Source: Bradyrhizobium sp. ORS 285 (GTDB lineage Bacteria; Pseudomonadota; Alphaproteobacteria; Rhizobiales; Xanthobacteraceae). Taken from it: DNA of 64,000 nucleotides. The notes beneath the pieces are model-generated. The model was not told where the DNA came from. It saw nothing but the letters and a program-made list of their open reading frames with translations, and made no database searches. The position numbers and the translations under genes were made by a program. Position 1 is the stretch's first letter. The number at the start of each line of letters is the position of its first letter. Positions 62,518-64,000 of the stretch are shown piece by piece. The DNA is taken from positions 558,001 to 622,000 of the forward strand of contig NZ_LT859959.1 in assembly GCF_900176205.1 (NCBI RefSeq), given 5' to 3'.

Positions 62518-64000
62518 ATGAACGAGCGTGACCTCCGTAACCAGATCGCTGATGTCAAAGCGGGACGCCTGTCGCGGCGCGATTTTGTGCAGCGGATGAT
62601 CGCGGTGGGGCTCACCGCGCCGATGGCCGGCGCGATGCTCTCTTATTCCGGCATCGCGGTTGCCGCCGACGCCATTCCCTACAAGCCGACCAAGGCCGGT
62701 GGCGGTGGTCCGCTCAAGCTGCTGCTGTGGCAGGCGCCGACGCTGCTCAATCCGCATTTCGCCATCGGCACCAAGGATCAGGAAGCCTGCCGCCTGTTCT
62801 ACGAACCGCTCGCCGGCTGGGACAAGGAGGGCAACCTCGTCCCGATCCTGGCGGCCGAGATTCCCAGCAAGGAGAACGGCGGTCTCGCTGCGGACGGATT
62901 GTCCGTGACCTGGAAGTTGAAGCCCAACGTGAAATGGCACGACGGCAAGCCATTCACCGCTGACGACGTGATCTTCAACTGGGAATACGCCAACAATCCC
63001 GAGACCTCGGCGGTCTCGATCGGCAGCTACAAGAATATCAAGGCGGTCGAGAAGATCGACGACCTGACCGTCAAGCTGATCTTCCCACAGCCGACGCCGT
63101 TCTGGGCCGACGGCTTCGTGGCCTCGTTCGGCTGCATCATTCCCAAGCATCACTTTGCGGACTATATCGGCGCGAAGTCGCGCGAGGCGCCGGCCAACCT
63201 GAAGCCGATCGGCACCGGCCCCTATATGTTCGTCGACTTCAAGCCGGGCGACACCGTCGCCGGCAAGCGCTTCCCGGACTACCACGTAGCCACGCAGCCT
63301 TATTTCGACACTGTCGAGATCAAGGGCGGCGGCGACGCAGTGTCGGCAGCGCGCGCGGTGTTGCAGACCGGCGAATATGACTACGCCTATAATCTACAGG
63401 TCGAGGACGAGATCCTGGTCAAGCTCGAGGCCGGCGGGCAGGGCAAGGCCGATCTCACGCTGACGGGGCACATCGAATATATCGGCCTCAACGTCACCGA
63501 TCCCAACACCGAGGTCGACGGCGAGCGCGCCAGCCTCAAGACCAAGCATCCGCTGTTCTCCGATCCCGAGGTGCGCAAGGCGCTCAACCTCCTGATCGAC
63601 CGCGCCTCGGTACAAAAGTTCATCTATGGCCGCGCCGGCGTCGCGACGCCGAACTTCCTCAACAATCCCGAGCGCTTCCGCTCGAAGAACAACACCTTTG
63701 AATTCTCGATCGAGAAGGCCAACCAGATTCTCGACGCGGCCGGCTGGAAGAAGGGCTCCTCCGGCATCCGCGAGAAGGACGGCAAGCAGCTGAAATTCGT
63801 GTTCCAGACCTCGATCAACGGTCCGCGCCAGAAGAACCAGGCGATCATCAAGCAGGCCTGCCAGAAGGCCGGCATTGACGTCGAGCTGAAGTCGGTCGTG
63901 GCCTCGGTGTTCTTTTCCTCTGATGTCGCCAACCCCGACACCTACTCGCATTTCTACTGCGACATGCAGATGTACCAGACCACGATGCCGCAGGCCGATC
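62518..64000 (+). CDS. Peptide/opine-type ABC transporter substrate-binding protein, copy 2 (3' end outside window)
   Basis: At least 494 residues from the ATG at 62518; no stop before the window end. Twin-arginine signal LSRRDFVQRMIAVGLTAP and an SBP_bac_5 domain match copy 1 nearly residue for residue in many blocks (PYKPTKAGGGGPLK, GEYDYAYNLQVEDEILVKLEAGG, RQKNQAIIKQACQKAG). Differences cluster in segments likely to face the ligand, such as EYIGLNVTDPN versus EFIMLNATDPN. It arose by tandem duplication and may bind a related solute. Confidence 0.94.
   Translation, partial: MNERDLRNQIADVKAGRLSRRDFVQRMIAVGLTAPMAGAMLSYSGIAVAADAIPYKPTKAGGGGPLKLLLWQAPTLLNPHFAIGTKDQEACRLFYEPLAGWDKEGNLVPILAAEIPSKENGGLAADGLSVTWKLKPNVKWHDGKPFTADDVIFNWEYANNPETSAVSIGSYKNIKAVEKIDDLTVKLIFPQPTPFWADGFVASFGCIIPKHHFADYIGAKSREAPANLKPIGTGPYMFVDFKPGDTVAGKRFPDYHVATQPYFDTVEIKGGGDAVSAARAVLQTGEYDYAYNLQVEDEILVKLEAGGQGKADLTLTGHIEYIGLNVTDPNTEVDGERASLKTKHPLFSDPEVRKALNLLIDRASVQKFIYGRAGVATPNFLNNPERFRSKNNTFEFSIEKANQILDAAGWKKGSSGIREKDGKQLKFVFQTSINGPRQKNQAIIKQACQKAGIDVELKSVVASVFFSSDVANPDTYSHFYCDMQMYQTTMPQAD

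Overview
The window looks like chromosomal DNA of a Bradyrhizobium or a close relative (Alphaproteobacteria, Hyphomicrobiales). This rests on high GC with strong third-position bias, the urt-ure gene order, a PhyR-NepR-EcfG general stress locus, sulfite-reductase operon genes DUF2849 and DUF934, and families of intergenic palindromes typical of that genus. No tRNA, rRNA, CRISPR array, transposase or phage gene was found. It reads as core chromosome with short repeat-rich gaps.

Layout. 1-7000: end of the urea ABC transporter (urtE), then ureD, ureA, ureB, a MESH1-like HD hydrolase, ureC, an ABM-fold monooxygenase, ureE, ureF and ureG. 7.3-15.97 kb: general stress island with a PhyK-like HWE/HisKA_2 kinase whose ATP-binding N box is degenerate, then ecfG-nepR facing phyR, then envelope and membrane genes (TonB-C protein, DUF883 protein, holin-like protein, AI-2E transporter, L,D-transpeptidase, DUF2865 protein). 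Several of these carry upstream sequences matching the EcfG promoter GGAAC-N16/17-CGTT. 16-20.2 kb: two tandem chemoreceptors. 20.4-22.8 kb: a 51-residue membrane protein and malate synthase G (glcB). 22.8-26.6 kb: a 1.27 kb repeat-rich gap, a Uma2 protein, a decayed ORF and two secreted proteins. 26.8-29.2 kb: a Tat-exported bicupin of the oxalate decarboxylase family and a di-haem cytochrome c.

29.2-41.6 kb: assimilatory sulfate reduction and sulfate uptake. cysD-cysNC diverges from cysG-DUF2849-cysI-DUF934-cysH, and sbp-cysT-cysW-cysA follows. 42-48.4 kb: CAP lipoprotein, patatin, 3-hydroxybutyrate dehydrogenase, SemiSWEET, a second L,D-transpeptidase, a polysaccharide flippase and a DsbD-N protein. 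48.5-53.8 kb: YqgE, a TauD-type dioxygenase, two SDRs, a PQQ-type sugar dehydrogenase and a CsbD-like stress protein. 53.9-60.3 kb: DUF459 SGNH-like protein, MltB-type transglycosylase, galU, a diguanylate cyclase and a small DUF7662-like protein. 60.5-64 kb: two tandem Tat-exported peptide-type ABC substrate-binding proteins, the second cut by the window end.

The most coherent signal beyond ordinary annotation is the local EcfG regulon. Three perfect matches (one upstream of DUF883/holin, two divergent between the AI-2E transporter and an L,D-transpeptidase) and several near matches (TonB-C, secreted 145-aa protein, 51-aa membrane protein, bicupin, CsbD-like protein, and both nepR-ecfG and phyR) sit upstream of genes. 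They suggest that cell-envelope remodelling is wired to the stress sigma factor encoded beside them. All start sites, promoters and functions are read from sequence alone; nothing was searched against a database.
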